Of a stretch of DNA of 64,000 nucleotides, positions 36,590 to 45,955 are shown one piece after another. The notes below the pieces were generated by a model. The model searched no databases and was not told the origin of the DNA. It saw only the letters and a program-made list of their open reading frames with translations. The first letter of the stretch is position 1. Every line of letters begins with the position of its first letter. A program made the position numbers and the translations under genes. This DNA comes from CAWBRT01 sp963814745. GTDB lineage: Bacteria; Acidobacteriota; Terriglobia; Terriglobales; Acidobacteriaceae. The stretch lies in NCBI GenBank assembly GCA_963814745.1, contig CAWFEA010000025.1, forward strand, positions 62,001 through 126,000. Direction: 5' to 3'.

Positions 36590-37630
36590 ATGTCCACCTC
36601 ATCCGCGGAACCTGCTTCCATCTTCGGGGAGCGTTTCGACCGGCTGATGACGGTCGAAGTCCGTCCGTTGACTGGTGGACTTCCACCGGGAATCGTGGTG
36701 CGGTTGTATGAGATCTGCCGCCGATACCATGGCGAGCCGCTCTCCACCCTGGCCGCACGAAGCTTGGCCGAGGTGGTCGGCGACGGCGATACCGTGCTCA
36801 TCGTCACCGGCTTCGGACTGCCTCCCAACCTGCCTTTCGGCGAAACGGACGGCCCACCGGGCGCGGCCGTGCTGGCCAGGGCGCTTGCCATGGGATTGGG
36901 CGCCCATGTTGTCCTGGTGACGGAATCGGCGCATCTGGGACCAGTGGCGGCAACCGCCAATTTACTCGGCAATACGCTCCATGGTGTCGGATCAATCGCC
37001 ATCGAGAGCTTCCCGATCGGGCTCGACGCCGGGCGTCGCGCGGCTGCCGGATTCATCGCCAGGCACCGTCCGGCAGCAGTGATCTTCGTCGAGCGGCCCG
37101 GCCCCAATGCCGAGGGCTGCTTCCACGGGATACGCGGCGACTGCGCCGCTCCCGAGCACGTCGGGCATCTTAATCTTCTGGCTGACGTTGCCCGCGGCCA
37201 AGGCGTGCTGACGATCGGCATCGGCGATGGCGGCAACGAGGTCGGGTTCGGCCAGGTCCGGCAGCAGATCGCCGAGAATTTGCCCTCGGGCGGCCGCTGC
37301 CTGAACGGCTGCCCCTCGGGCATCGTCACCGCGACCGCGGCCGATATCATGATCAGCACCTCGGTTTCGAACTGGGGTGCTTATGCCGTCGCCGCCGCGC
37401 TAGCGGTGCTGCGGCAAGAGCCTGTCTTGCTGCATACTCCAGAACTTGAGCGCGAACTGATTGCCGCCAGCGTGGACGCCGGAGCGCGCGACGGGGCGAC
37501 GTTTGCGGCCGATCTGCTCGTCAACGGCATCGACTGGACGGGGCACGCCTCTTTCGTCGGATTGCTCCGCAGCATCGTTCTGAGCGGTGTGCCATCGCCG
37601 TGCCACGGACAAGTTCCGTGTAGCCCGTGA
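36590..37630 (+). CDS. DUF4392 / D-glutamate cyclase-like protein
   Basis: A 346-residue protein. The signatures IGIGDGGNEVGFGQVRQQI (about residues 203-221) and STSVSNWGAYAVAAALAVL (about 252-270) are those of the DUF4392 domain. In mammals this domain forms D-glutamate cyclase, which interconverts D-glutamate and 5-oxo-D-proline. Bacterial members are mostly uncharacterised, so the reaction here is inferred from the domain. It is not obviously operonic with its neighbours. Confidence 0.7.
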   Translation: MSTSSAEPASIFGERFDRLMTVEVRPLTGGLPPGIVVRLYEICRRYHGEPLSTLAARSLAEVVGDGDTVLIVTGFGLPPNLPFGETDGPPGAAVLARALAMGLGAHVVLVTESAHLGPVAATANLLGNTLHGVGSIAIESFPIGLDAGRRAAAGFIARHRPAAVIFVERPGPNAEGCFHGIRGDCAAPEHVGHLNLLADVARGQGVLTIGIGDGGNEVGFGQVRQQIAENLPSGGRCLNGCPSGIVTATAADIMISTSVSNWGAYAVAAALAVLRQEPVLLHTPELERELIAASVDAGARDGATFAADLLVNGIDWTGHASFVGLLRSIVLSGVPSPCHGQVPCSP

Positions 37631-37700
37631 TCTGACCGGAACCGCGCGAGTTCGGTTACCGGGTTGCCGCGCACCGTAGATGGCGGGATATACTTTTTGC

Positions 37701-38411
37701 ATGTGTGGACGATTCCGGGTAGCGCGGAAGAAAGAGATTCTGGAGACGGCATTCGATGCGGATGGCGCTTTGGACGAACTCGATTGGGCGCCGCGTTACA
37801 ATGTCGCTCCCGGGCAGGAGATTGTCGTGGTACGGCAGGATGCGGCGAAGCCGACCCGGCGGATGTCGCAGATGCGCTGGGGGCTGATTCCTGCCTGGGC
37901 GAGTGATCCTTCCATCGGCTACAAGACGATTAATGCGCGCGCGGAAACGGCTGCCACGATGCCTTCGTTCCGCGAACCGTTTCGCGCGCGGCGCTGCCTG
38001 ATTCCCGCCGACGGATTCTACGAATGGAAACGCGAGAGGAAACAAAAGCTCCCGTTCTGCTTCACCCTGCTTGACGAATCAGTGTTCGCCCTGGCTGGAC
38101 TTTGGGAGGGTTGGAAGAGCCCGCAGGGACAGCTCATCGAGAGCTGCACGATTCTGACGACCACACCGAACGAGCTGATGCGCGATATTCATGACCGCAT
38201 GCCTGTAATCCTGGCGCGCGATCGGTATGATCTGTGGCTCGATCCCGGGTTCAAGAAAGTGGAAGAATTACAGCCGCTGCTGAAGCCTTACCCTGCCGAG
38301 GCAATGCGGCGTTTCCGGGTGAGCCCGCGCCTTAACCAGGTGAATAACGATGATCCTGAATGCGCGGCGGAGATTGCCGTCGAAGACACCTGCCCGCGCC
38401 TTAGCTTTTAG
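37701..38411 (+). CDS. SOS response-associated peptidase (SRAP/YedK/HMCES family)
   Basis: ATG at 37701 begins MCGRFRVAR, which places the catalytic Cys at position 2 as required in this family. After Met removal the Cys forms a thiazolidine crosslink with abasic sites in single-stranded DNA. Other family residues are present: NARAET (the Asn and Glu of the active site, about 89-94) and DIHDRMPVIL (the catalytic His, about 160-169). The 236-residue length is usual. It is convergent with dnaE2, and the two stop codons overlap (TAG 38409-38411 and, on the other strand, TAA 38408-38410). SRAP beside a mutasome fits a DNA-damage module. Confidence 0.92.
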   Translation: MCGRFRVARKKEILETAFDADGALDELDWAPRYNVAPGQEIVVVRQDAAKPTRRMSQMRWGLIPAWASDPSIGYKTINARAETAATMPSFREPFRARRCLIPADGFYEWKRERKQKLPFCFTLLDESVFALAGLWEGWKSPQGQLIESCTILTTTPNELMRDIHDRMPVILARDRYDLWLDPGFKKVEELQPLLKPYPAEAMRRFRVSPRLNQVNNDDPECAAEIAVEDTCPRLSF

Positions 38412-41400
38412 TGAAAGTCGTGCGAGTGAACCTCGGCGCCGCTGATAGCCAGCGGGCCAATCGTATGGGCCTTTACGGAAATCACGCTCTCCTGGTTTTG
38501 CAACTCGCCTTCAATCCAGAGAAACTTTTCGTAGACCACCACCTGCTTGAACTGCTCATACACGGCGGGCGTAATGATGGCGTTGGCAATTCCCGTCTCA
38601 TCCTCAATACTGAGAAAGACGAAGCCTTTGGCCGTTCCGGGGCGCTGGCGGGCGATGACACATCCGGCAATGCGCGCCATCCGTCCATGAGGAAGTCCGG
38701 CAAGCTCACTGGCGGCAAGTATGCCCATCTCCTCCAGCCGCGCTCGATGGAAAGCCATGGGGTGCTTGCCTATGGTGACTCCGGTTCCGGAGAAGTCCGC
38801 GACAAGGCGCTCCTCGATGGTCATTTGCATTAGCGGTGAAGGCCCCGTTGGTTGCTCCGGCAGCTCGTTTAGCAACGGTCCCGCGGGGCGTCCGGCATAC
38901 TCCACCTGCCAGAGCGCGTCGCGGCGATGCCCGACCTCGCCCAGCGAGTTCAGCGCGCCGATTCTTGCCAGCAGCGTGAGATCGCTCTTGCGCAGCTCGG
39001 GCGCGCGCAATACCAGATCTTGAATCGAGGTGAATGCCCGCTGCTCTCTTGCCGCGCTCAACCGGATGCTGCCACGCCTTGCCGCAACCCGCGTGCATAG
39101 CAGAGGCCGAGGCGCAGAGCGAAGCGGTGCGGGCTGCCGGGTTCGGGCTCCAGGGTGCAAAGCCAGTTGGAGTGCTGCACGTCCACGGGCTTTACGCGCA
39201 AGCCATGGCGCTGTGCATCCTTCACGATGCGTGGCGGGCGCGTAGAAACCCATGGGCTGGTTATTGAGCAGCGCGGCGGTGAAGGCGGCAAGGTAGTTGC
39301 ATTTGAGGTAGGCGCTGGCGTACGCGATGAGCGCAAAGCTGGCCGCGTGCGACTCGGGAAATCCGTAGAGCGCAAACGACGAGATGGACTGAATGATCTC
39401 ATCCTGCACCTTGGGCGGTATGCCGTTGGCGGTCATGCCGCGGCGCAACTTGCCGTCGAGGTCTTTCATGCGCGCCATGCGACCGGCGCATGCCCACGGC
39501 GCGGCGCAGTTCCTCGGCTTCGCCACCGCTGAAGTTGGCAACGATCATCGCCATGCGGATGAGTTGCTCCTGAAAGAGCGGAATCCCAAGCGTGCGCTTC
39601 AGCACCGGCTCCAGCAGCGGATGAGTAGTACGTTACGGCTCACGGCCGCGCCGCCGCTTCATATAGGGATTCATCATATTGCCGACGATGGGACCGGGAC
39701 GGATGATGGCCACCTGCACCACGAGATCGTAAAAGCAGGTTGGATGGTTACGCGGCAGTGCCGCCATCTGGGCGCGGCTTTCCACCTGGAACATGCCCAC
39801 CGTGTCGGCCTGTTGCAGCGCGCGGTAGGTCGGCGGATCGTTCTGCGGAAGCTGCGCGAGATCGAGCGGCATCCGGTAATGAGCGGGCACCAGCGTCAGG
39901 CAATCCTTCGAGCACGGCCATCATGCCCGAGCCCGAGCAGATCGACCTTGATGATCTTCATGTCGGCGCAGTCTTCTTTATCCCACTGAATGACGGTGCG
40001 GCCCGGCATGGAAGCTGGCTCGATGGGAACGACAGCATTGAGCAGGCCGCCACAGATCACCATGCCGCCGGAGTGCTGCCCGAGATGGCGCGGCAGGTCC
40101 TGCATGCGCTGGCAAAGTTCGACGTACTTGGCGATGCGTCGATGTTGAATGTCGAAGCCGGCGTCATGAAAGTTGCGGCTCAATGAATCGTCTTTGTCTC
40201 TCCACTCCCAGGCGCTGACCAGCTTGGTCAGGCGGTTGAGCGTCTCCGCATCAAAGCCCAGCGCCTTGCCGGCTTCGCGCGCGGCGGAGCGTCCGCGATA
40301 AGTAATGACGTTAGCGGTCATGGCCGCGCCGAGTTCGCCGTAGCGCTGATAGACATACTGGATGGCGCGCTCGCGCTGGTCTCCGCTGGGCAAGTCGAGA
40401 TCGATGTCCGGCCATTCGCCGCGCTCCTCGGAGAGAAAGCGCTCGAAGAGCAGATCCATGCCGACCGGATCAATGGCGGTGATGCCGAGCGCATAGCAGA
40501 CCACGCTGTTCGCCGCCGAGCCGCGCCCCTGCACCAGAATGCCCTCGCGATTGCAGAACTGCACGATGTCCCAGACGATCAGGAAATAACCCGCAAGCTC
40601 GAGTTGGCGATGAGGGCCAATTCGCGCTGAGCCTGCTTCCAGGCGCGGGCGAAGAGCTTTGCATCACGCTTGGGCAGATAGCGATTCGCGAATCCCTTCC
40701 GCCGTGCGCTTTTCCAGAAACGACTGCATGGACTCGCCCTCGGGCACGGGGTAGTCGGGAAAGCGGTAGCCGAGGTCGCTCATCTGGTAGGTGAGCCGCG
40801 CCGAGAGCTCCATGGTGTTAGCGATGGCCTCCGGCAGATCGCGGAAGAGTTCCTGCATCTCGCCCGCGGAGCGCAGATAGCGCTCGGCATTGGCGGTGAG
40901 CAAGCGGCCGGCGGTTTCGAGCGTCGCAGTGGTGGCGGATGGTGGTGAGCACGTCGAGCACTTCGCGCTCGTAGGCGGTGGCGTAGTTCACGCCGTTGGT
41001 GGCCAGCAAAGGCAGATGCAACGCGCGCGCAATCCGCACCGCCGCCTGGTTGCGATGCTCCTGCTCGCGCTCGAAGTGACGCTGCAACTCGACATAAACA
41101 TTCTCTGGGCCGAAGATGCGCACCAAGTGTTCAATCTCGCGCAGGGCCGCCTCATATCCGCCGCGCGCCAAGGCCGCCGCCAGCGGGCCTTCATCGCCTC
41201 CGGTAAGACATACGAGCCCAGCGGAATACTCCGCGACATCGGCCAGCAACGCCGCGCCTTCGGCTTTTTGCGGCTCGCGCAATTTGTAACGCGTAATCAG
41301 GCGGCAGAGGTTCTGGTAGCCGGCCTGCGTCTCGGCCAGCAGCGCTAAGCGCACGGGTTCGACAGGAAATTGATGGGGTAGCCAGCCAGGTGGACGAACG

Positions 41401-41630
41401 CGCTCGCCCGCGTCAAGCACGGCGATCTCGGCGCCAATATGCGCACGCGTGCCGGCCCGCTGAGCGGCGATGTGAAAACGCGGCGCGCCGTACAGACCAT
41501 TGCGATCGAGCAAGGCCATGGCGGGCATATCGAGTTGGGCGCAGCGCGCCATCAGCAACTCGGGCAGAGAAGCACCTTCGAGAAAGCTGAACGCCGAGCG
41601 GGCATGAAGTTCCACGTACATGGCTGCCAC
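38408..41630 (-). CDS. dnaE2: error-prone DNA polymerase DnaE2, split by several frameshifts
   Basis: The family's protein can be followed across at least six frame changes. The PHP N-terminus YVELHARSAFSFLEGASLPE starts near 41621. The polymerase core includes VQGRGSAANSVVCYALGI and LPSGDQRERAIQYVYQRYG. VAIIRPGPIVGNMMNPYMKR, SFALYGFPESHAASFALIAY and the OB-fold lead to the ending SHDFH. Frame changes are near 40870, 40650, 39893, 39620, 39510, 39240 and 39070. Total length (about 1073 codons) is that of a full DnaE2. It follows imuB without a gap, in the standard imuA-imuB-dnaE2 order. Indel errors are more likely than decay, but true inactivation is not excluded. Confidence 0.85.
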
Positions 41631-43181
41631 TCAGTCGTAAATTCCAATCACGTACCAGCAACCGGCGCCGGGGTCATGCGCGAGGCGCAGGCAGCGCCGC
41701 GATTCTTCCTTCAACGCAACGTCCCATTCTTCGCGGCTCCAGGCAGGATGCGTCCACCAGGCTCCGCTGCTTCGCCACGGCCCGGAGCCTGCCTGCAGCA
41801 TGAGCCGCCGCCCCTCGTAATACATCGCCGCGGGCACGTCCCCGCGCAAATCGACTTTTATCGCCCGCGGCGGACGCACCATGCGCAAGGCCAGCACTTG
41901 ATTTGCCGGTTGCGCCACGGTTTGCCCGTCACCGCCGCTAGAGGCTTGGCCAAGCTCGAAGCTCGCCACGCGAAATGCCTCGGGGGCATGGGTGTCGAGC
42001 AACTCCGGTGCGCCTACGCGTCCTTCACCAACCAGTTTGCGCAAACGCGCCAGCAGAATTTCCAACCGCCCCGCCTCGGGAGCTTGCGCCGTAAAGAGTC
42101 CTTGCTGTGCCGTTTGTGGACGCGCCGGACGTGCTTCGATGCGCAACCCAATCACCGCGGCCGATGGCGGATGCGACTCCAGATCAAGCTGTATGAGCTT
42201 GAGCAGCAGGTGACGGTCGCGCTCGGGGAGCGCGGGCCGCACCGTGCGGCGATGTTCGGAGCGCTCCGCATTGCCGGCCCCGTCGAGCGCCAGGCAAATC
42301 TCCACCGAGGCCAGCGCCAGCGCCCGTCGCGACGCGCGTTGCATCACCTGCTCCAACATCCGGCTTAGCAGAAAGAGCAGCGGCTCCAGCAACTCCACCG
42401 GATGCTCCAGCTCCATGCTTTCGCAGAGCGCCGCATCGACAGGCTCTTCGGTGGGGACAAAAAGATGGTTGTATTCCCCGCGCGCTTGCGACTGCAAACG
42501 CAAACCACTCTGGCCAACTCGCGCCGCCAGTGACTTGGCGGGCAACGCCGCCAATTGCCCCAGGGTCTCAATGCCCCACGCGGCCAAGGTCTGCGCCTCG
42601 GCATCGCCCGGCCCTAGCACGCTGAGCGGCAGCGGCGCCAAGGTTTCCGCCTCACCCCCGGGTGCAATCACCACGTCTCCCGGCATGCCGCGAGCCGCAA
42701 GAATAGCGGCGCAGGCATGGCGCGAAGCCGCCACGCTGGCCTCATATCCGATAGCGCGAACCGACTGCCGCAGCGCGGTGGCGATCTGCCGCGCACTGCC
42801 AAACAAACGCTCCACGCCGGAGATATCGAGCACGAGAGTGGCTCCGCAAGTTTCTCCCCACGGTGCGGCAATGGTTTCAATCCGCGGGGAGAATCGCTCC
42901 GCGCAGCCCCACAACTCCGCAAACGCAATATCTTCCCGGGCACGATCGCGGCGCAGTAGCAGCACTGGAAATGACTCGGCTTGCACGCGGCTCATGCCTG
43001 GTTCCAGTCCGAGAGTCCGCGCCGGCGGGTTGATGGCAAAGACGCGCTCCAGCGGTGGCTCGCCGCTTAAGATCGCAACCGCACGGTTGCGCGGCTGCTG
43101 ATTGCAGCCCTCATAAGGACGAGCGAGGGCCTGCGCGGCGAAGTCGCGCATATGCACACAGAGATACTGCGGGAACGGCAT
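41631..43181 (-). CDS. imuB: ImuB, catalytically inactive Y-family polymerase of the mutasome
   Basis: A 516-residue Y-family-like protein, intact in one frame. It shows ATLVLDISGVERLFGS, EASVAASRHACAAILAARG and a helix-hairpin-helix region WGIETLGQLAALPAKSLAARVG (about residues 200-221). A beta-clamp-binding motif of the QxxLF type is visible as QQGLFTA (about 370). ImuB proteins lack the catalytic carboxylates of Y-family polymerases and act as the clamp-tethered scaffold for DnaE2 in translesion synthesis. It is packed between imuA (3-base gap) and dnaE2 (adjacent). Confidence 0.88.
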   Translation of the reverse strand: MPFPQYLCVHMRDFAAQALARPYEGCNQQPRNRAVAILSGEPPLERVFAINPPARTLGLEPGMSRVQAESFPVLLLRRDRAREDIAFAELWGCAERFSPRIETIAAPWGETCGATLVLDISGVERLFGSARQIATALRQSVRAIGYEASVAASRHACAAILAARGMPGDVVIAPGGEAETLAPLPLSVLGPGDAEAQTLAAWGIETLGQLAALPAKSLAARVGQSGLRLQSQARGEYNHLFVPTEEPVDAALCESMELEHPVELLEPLLFLLSRMLEQVMQRASRRALALASVEICLALDGAGNAERSEHRRTVRPALPERDRHLLLKLIQLDLESHPPSAAVIGLRIEARPARPQTAQQGLFTAQAPEAGRLEILLARLRKLVGEGRVGAPELLDTHAPEAFRVASFELGQASSGGDGQTVAQPANQVLALRMVRPPRAIKVDLRGDVPAAMYYEGRRLMLQAGSGPWRSSGAWWTHPAWSREEWDVALKEESRRCLRLAHDPGAGCWYVIGIYD

Positions 43182-43184
43182 GGC

Positions 43185-44228
43185 TCATCTCGACCACGGG
43201 GTGGTGCTGCGCCAGAAGACTGCGGTGGAAGCCGCCGGCTTTTTGCGCGTGCGCTCAGCGGCACGGACGCGCTCTACGCTGACGCGGTAATGCAAGCCGG
43301 CGAGCAGCCGCGGACTGTGGAGCGCCGCCTGTTGCCACTCGATCGCATCTTGCCGGCAGTGCAGAGAAACCGCCGCGCAGCTATTGGCGCAGGCAACCCG
43401 CGTCAGCAGCAGAAAAAGCGTGCGCGATTTCTCCGCCTGCAGGCGGAATCGATACCATGTCGCGAGGGGGACGCAGCGCGCCTGCTCCGGAGTGACATCA
43501 CCCATGTCGAGCACCAGGGCGCGAAAGCCCCCGGTGCTAAGCAGCAGATCGGTGGCGAGCAGGGCCTGGTCGAGTTGCGTCCACGATATTTTCCGTCGCA
43601 GGTTGCGCGGGCGCGGCATCGGCCGGCTAGGCGGAATTACCCGAGGACTAAAGACCACGGGCTCGACCCGCTCACGGCGTATCGCCTCCGCACAGCGCGG
43701 CGTAAAGTCCCCGCGCTCCTGATGCGGAGCATGGAACAACCCGTGCACAGCCTGGTGCAAGCCGACAGCTTCGTTGCGTGGATGGCGCCGTCCAGCCCCG
43801 CCGCCCAAATTCTCGCCTGACGGGGCTTGGACCGGCATGGCCGCGGGATGACCCGTATCGGCCACAGCAGCCTCTTCAGCGTGAACCTCTCCCACACGAA
43901 CCCAAAGCAGGCGGCGCAAAGCGACACCCAGGGCCGATGCCGAAATTGGATTCAAAGCGTCCGAGATATCTACATAGGCGCAGCTTTCGCCCCGTCGCGT
44001 TACCTCGGCCAGAGCGGAGAGCGCCAGGGTGGTACGCCCGGAAGAATGAACGCCCGTCAACTCCGTAATCGCGCCTAGCGGCAGCCCACCGCCGAGCGCG
44101 TCATCCACCTCTGTCAAACCACAGGAAAGCATCTCTGGCGAGACGGGAGGGCGAAAGGATAAGGCCGCGGGAATGCGTTCGGCCAGCGCCGATTCGACCT
44201 GCCTTCGAAGCTCTGCTGCGGTGTTCAT
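43185..44228 (-). CDS. imuA: ImuA, RecA-like mutasome component
   Basis: A 347-residue RecA/SulA-like protein. It has the motif SCGLTEVDDALGGGLPLGAI followed by a P-loop-like GVHSSGRTTLALS (about residues 60-72), a typical ImuA N-terminus. The C-terminal half retains SWTQLDQALLATDLLLSTGG and LVLDMGDV, as in the family; the central 70 residues are low-complexity. ImuA works with ImuB and DnaE2 in SOS-induced mutagenic repair. It heads the operon. A partial inverted repeat GTTC-N5-GAAC lies at 44316-44328 upstream. Confidence 0.82.
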   Translation of the reverse strand: MNTAAELRRQVESALAERIPAALSFRPPVSPEMLSCGLTEVDDALGGGLPLGAITELTGVHSSGRTTLALSALAEVTRRGESCAYVDISDALNPISASALGVALRRLLWVRVGEVHAEEAAVADTGHPAAMPVQAPSGENLGGGAGRRHPRNEAVGLHQAVHGLFHAPHQERGDFTPRCAEAIRRERVEPVVFSPRVIPPSRPMPRPRNLRRKISWTQLDQALLATDLLLSTGGFRALVLDMGDVTPEQARCVPLATWYRFRLQAEKSRTLFLLLTRVACANSCAAVSLHCRQDAIEWQQAALHSPRLLAGLHYRVSVERVRAAERTRKKPAASTAVFWRSTTPWSR

Positions 44229-44370
44229 CTTCGCTTTTTGTTCGCCTGCTAGCCTATTAAATTAAGCGATATCCGGGCAGTTGTCAAATCAATCGCTCCG
44301 GAAAAAGATGGAGCCGTTCCGCAAGAACCGCTCGAATCCACTTCGCCGGTGACCTCCGTTCCTGATTGGC

Positions 44371-44406
44371 GTTACCGCGGTAACTTGCGGCGCAAGCAGC
44401 TGCGCC
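44371..44406. promoter_or_regulatory. 14-base palindrome and adjacent hairpin in the imuA / HD-GYP intergenic region
   Basis: GTTACCGCGGTAAC (44371-44384) is a perfect palindrome. GGCGCA-AGCAGC-TGCGCC (44389-44406) forms a 6-bp hairpin right after it. They lie in the 305-base divergent stretch 44229-44533, where no gene is visible. The palindrome has the form of a dimeric repressor site. Which regulator binds is unknown. Confidence 0.4.
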
Positions 44407-44533
44407 CTATGGTTGCATAACGGGCATGTGCCGAAAGGCGAGGCAGACCACAGCCCCAGTCGTCATGCTGCGAGCACCGCTGGTCTGAGAAACGGTCCAT
44501 GCCGAAAGTATTGTCAGCGCGGCCGGAGGCGTC

Positions 44534-45491
44534 GTGGAAAAAACTTTGCTCAAGAAACTGGCGGACGTGAATCGAGAGCTTTGGCTCTTGTTGTCATTAT
44601 TCGGAATTGCGGCCCTGATCAACTTCCTGATCTCCTCAAACTCGGTAATCCTGAATTTCTACACGCTGCCGACTATTTTTTCGGCCTATTTCTATGGGCG
44701 GCGGCACGCGATGGGCACCGCCGTGGCCAGCGTGCTTCTCGTCGTGCTGCTCGCGCACTTTAACTCCAATCTTCTCTCTGTTTCCGCTTCTCCCCTGGAA
44801 GGAGAGCGCTGGTTTTCCATGGCCGCCTGGGGCGGTTCGCTTATTCTTATGTCGATCGCGATGGGGACCCTGTACGAGAAGGATAGAGTCAAGTTGCGCG
44901 AGTTGCGGGGAGACTTACAACGGGGTGCTGATGATCCTGCGGCAGTTCATCTCCAAGGACGAGTACACGCAGAACCATTCCTACAGGGTTTCCATATTCG
45001 CCACGCGGATTGCGGCCGAAATGGGGTTCGGCGAGGAACGCATCGAAGATGTGCGCGCGGCCGCGCTGCTGCACGACATCGGCAAGCTGGACATCAGCCG
45101 CGAGCTCCTCTACAAGGCAGCCCGCCTCACCGAGGAGGAATTTCAAGAGGTGCGCCAGCACGTGGACAAAGGAGTCCATCTTCTGGAACCCGTCGGCGGG
45201 TCGCTGCGCCGTGTGCTGCCCATCATCCTTTTCCATCACGAACACTACGACGGCACTGGCTATGCAGAAAAAGCGGGAAATGAGATTCCCCTGGAAGCAC
45301 GCATCCTCGCCGTGGCCGATACCTATGATGCAATCGTCAGCGACCGTCCTTACCGCAAGGGGAGTCAGCCTTTTGAAGCAAGAGATATCATCGAGAAGCG
45401 CACGGGAATCGATTTCGACCCGCAGGTGGTGAAAGCGTTTCTGGCCGCGTTCCGCAAGCGCAACCTGGAAATCCCGGAACTGGTGGTTTAG
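44534..45491 (+). CDS. membrane HD-GYP domain phosphodiesterase, frameshifted near 44925
   Basis: A GTG start at 44534 leads into four hydrophobic segments, a short coiled linker (YEKDRVKLRELRGDLQR) and then loss of frame. The adjacent frame continues NGVLMILRQFISKDEYTQNH with a full HD-GYP domain: HSYRVSIFATRIAAEMGF, AALLHDIGKLDI (the HD pair) and HHEHYDGTGY (the GYP-region motif). The domain ends at 45491. HD-GYP proteins hydrolyse cyclic-di-GMP at a bimetal site. One indel near 44925 explains the split. The membrane part probably senses an input; no ligand can be named. Confidence 0.85.
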
Positions 45492-45674
45492 CCGGCCGCG
45501 GCAAACCAGTCGAAGACCTGCTCCCAGGATTTATATCCGTGAAAATCCTGATCGCACGGCGCAGCAGGTATCGCGCCTGTGTCCATGAGTGACAAGCTAC
45601 TCGTCCGAGAACTATACGGGATTGACCTAACGGAAAGATTTCTGTACGAAGGGCAGGATTGCCCTTGAAAATCC

Positions 45675-45695
45675 ACGGCGGCTTAGCTCCGCCGT
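45675..45695 (-). terminator. terminator after the anti-sigma gene
   Basis: Reading the minus strand, ACGGCGG and CCGCCGT form a 7-bp stem with loop AGCTAAG, followed by GGATTTTC. It lies directly at the end of the anti-sigma reading frame. The rest of 45492-45674 shows nothing I can assign. Confidence 0.55.
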
Positions 45696-45955
45696 TACCG
45701 AGAGTCGTCCGGCTTTTGTCCCGCCAGTTCCAGATTCAGCCGCCGGCGCAGACGCTCGCTGAACCCGGCCGGAATTGTGAAGACACGCTCATCCGCAACT
45801 AGCACCAAGACATTGTGAACGCTATCCACCAGGGCCGCGCAGTGGCGGCACTGGGCAAAATGCGCCTCCAGCATCCGGCGGGTGTCCGGAGAAACCTCGT
45901 CGTCGATGTAGTCGGATATTTCGCGCCACACCTCCTCGCAGCTCAAACTGATCAT
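45695..45955 (-). CDS. zinc-finger anti-sigma factor (ZAS-like)
   Basis: ATG at 45955 overlaps the sigma stop by 4 bases (ATGA) and gives 86 residues. It shows the zf-HC2 pattern CEEVWREISDYIDDEVSP followed by HFAQCRHCAALVD, the HxxxCxxC zinc site (about residues 32-38). The C-terminal 40 residues are basic and not strongly hydrophobic, so this looks like a soluble ZAS protein. It should bind and hold the upstream ECF sigma factor until released by a thiol, metal or other stress. An upstream start at 45997 lies within the sigma gene and is less likely. Confidence 0.8.
   Translation of the reverse strand: MISLSCEEVWREISDYIDDEVSPDTRRMLEAHFAQCRHCAALVDSVHNVLVLVADERVFTIPAGFSERLRRRLNLELAGQKPDDSR

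Noticed and set aside
45488..45676. 62-codon minus-strand frame after the HD-GYP gene
   Set aside because: Low-complexity translation, no Shine-Dalgarno and overlap with the terminator of the anti-sigma gene.
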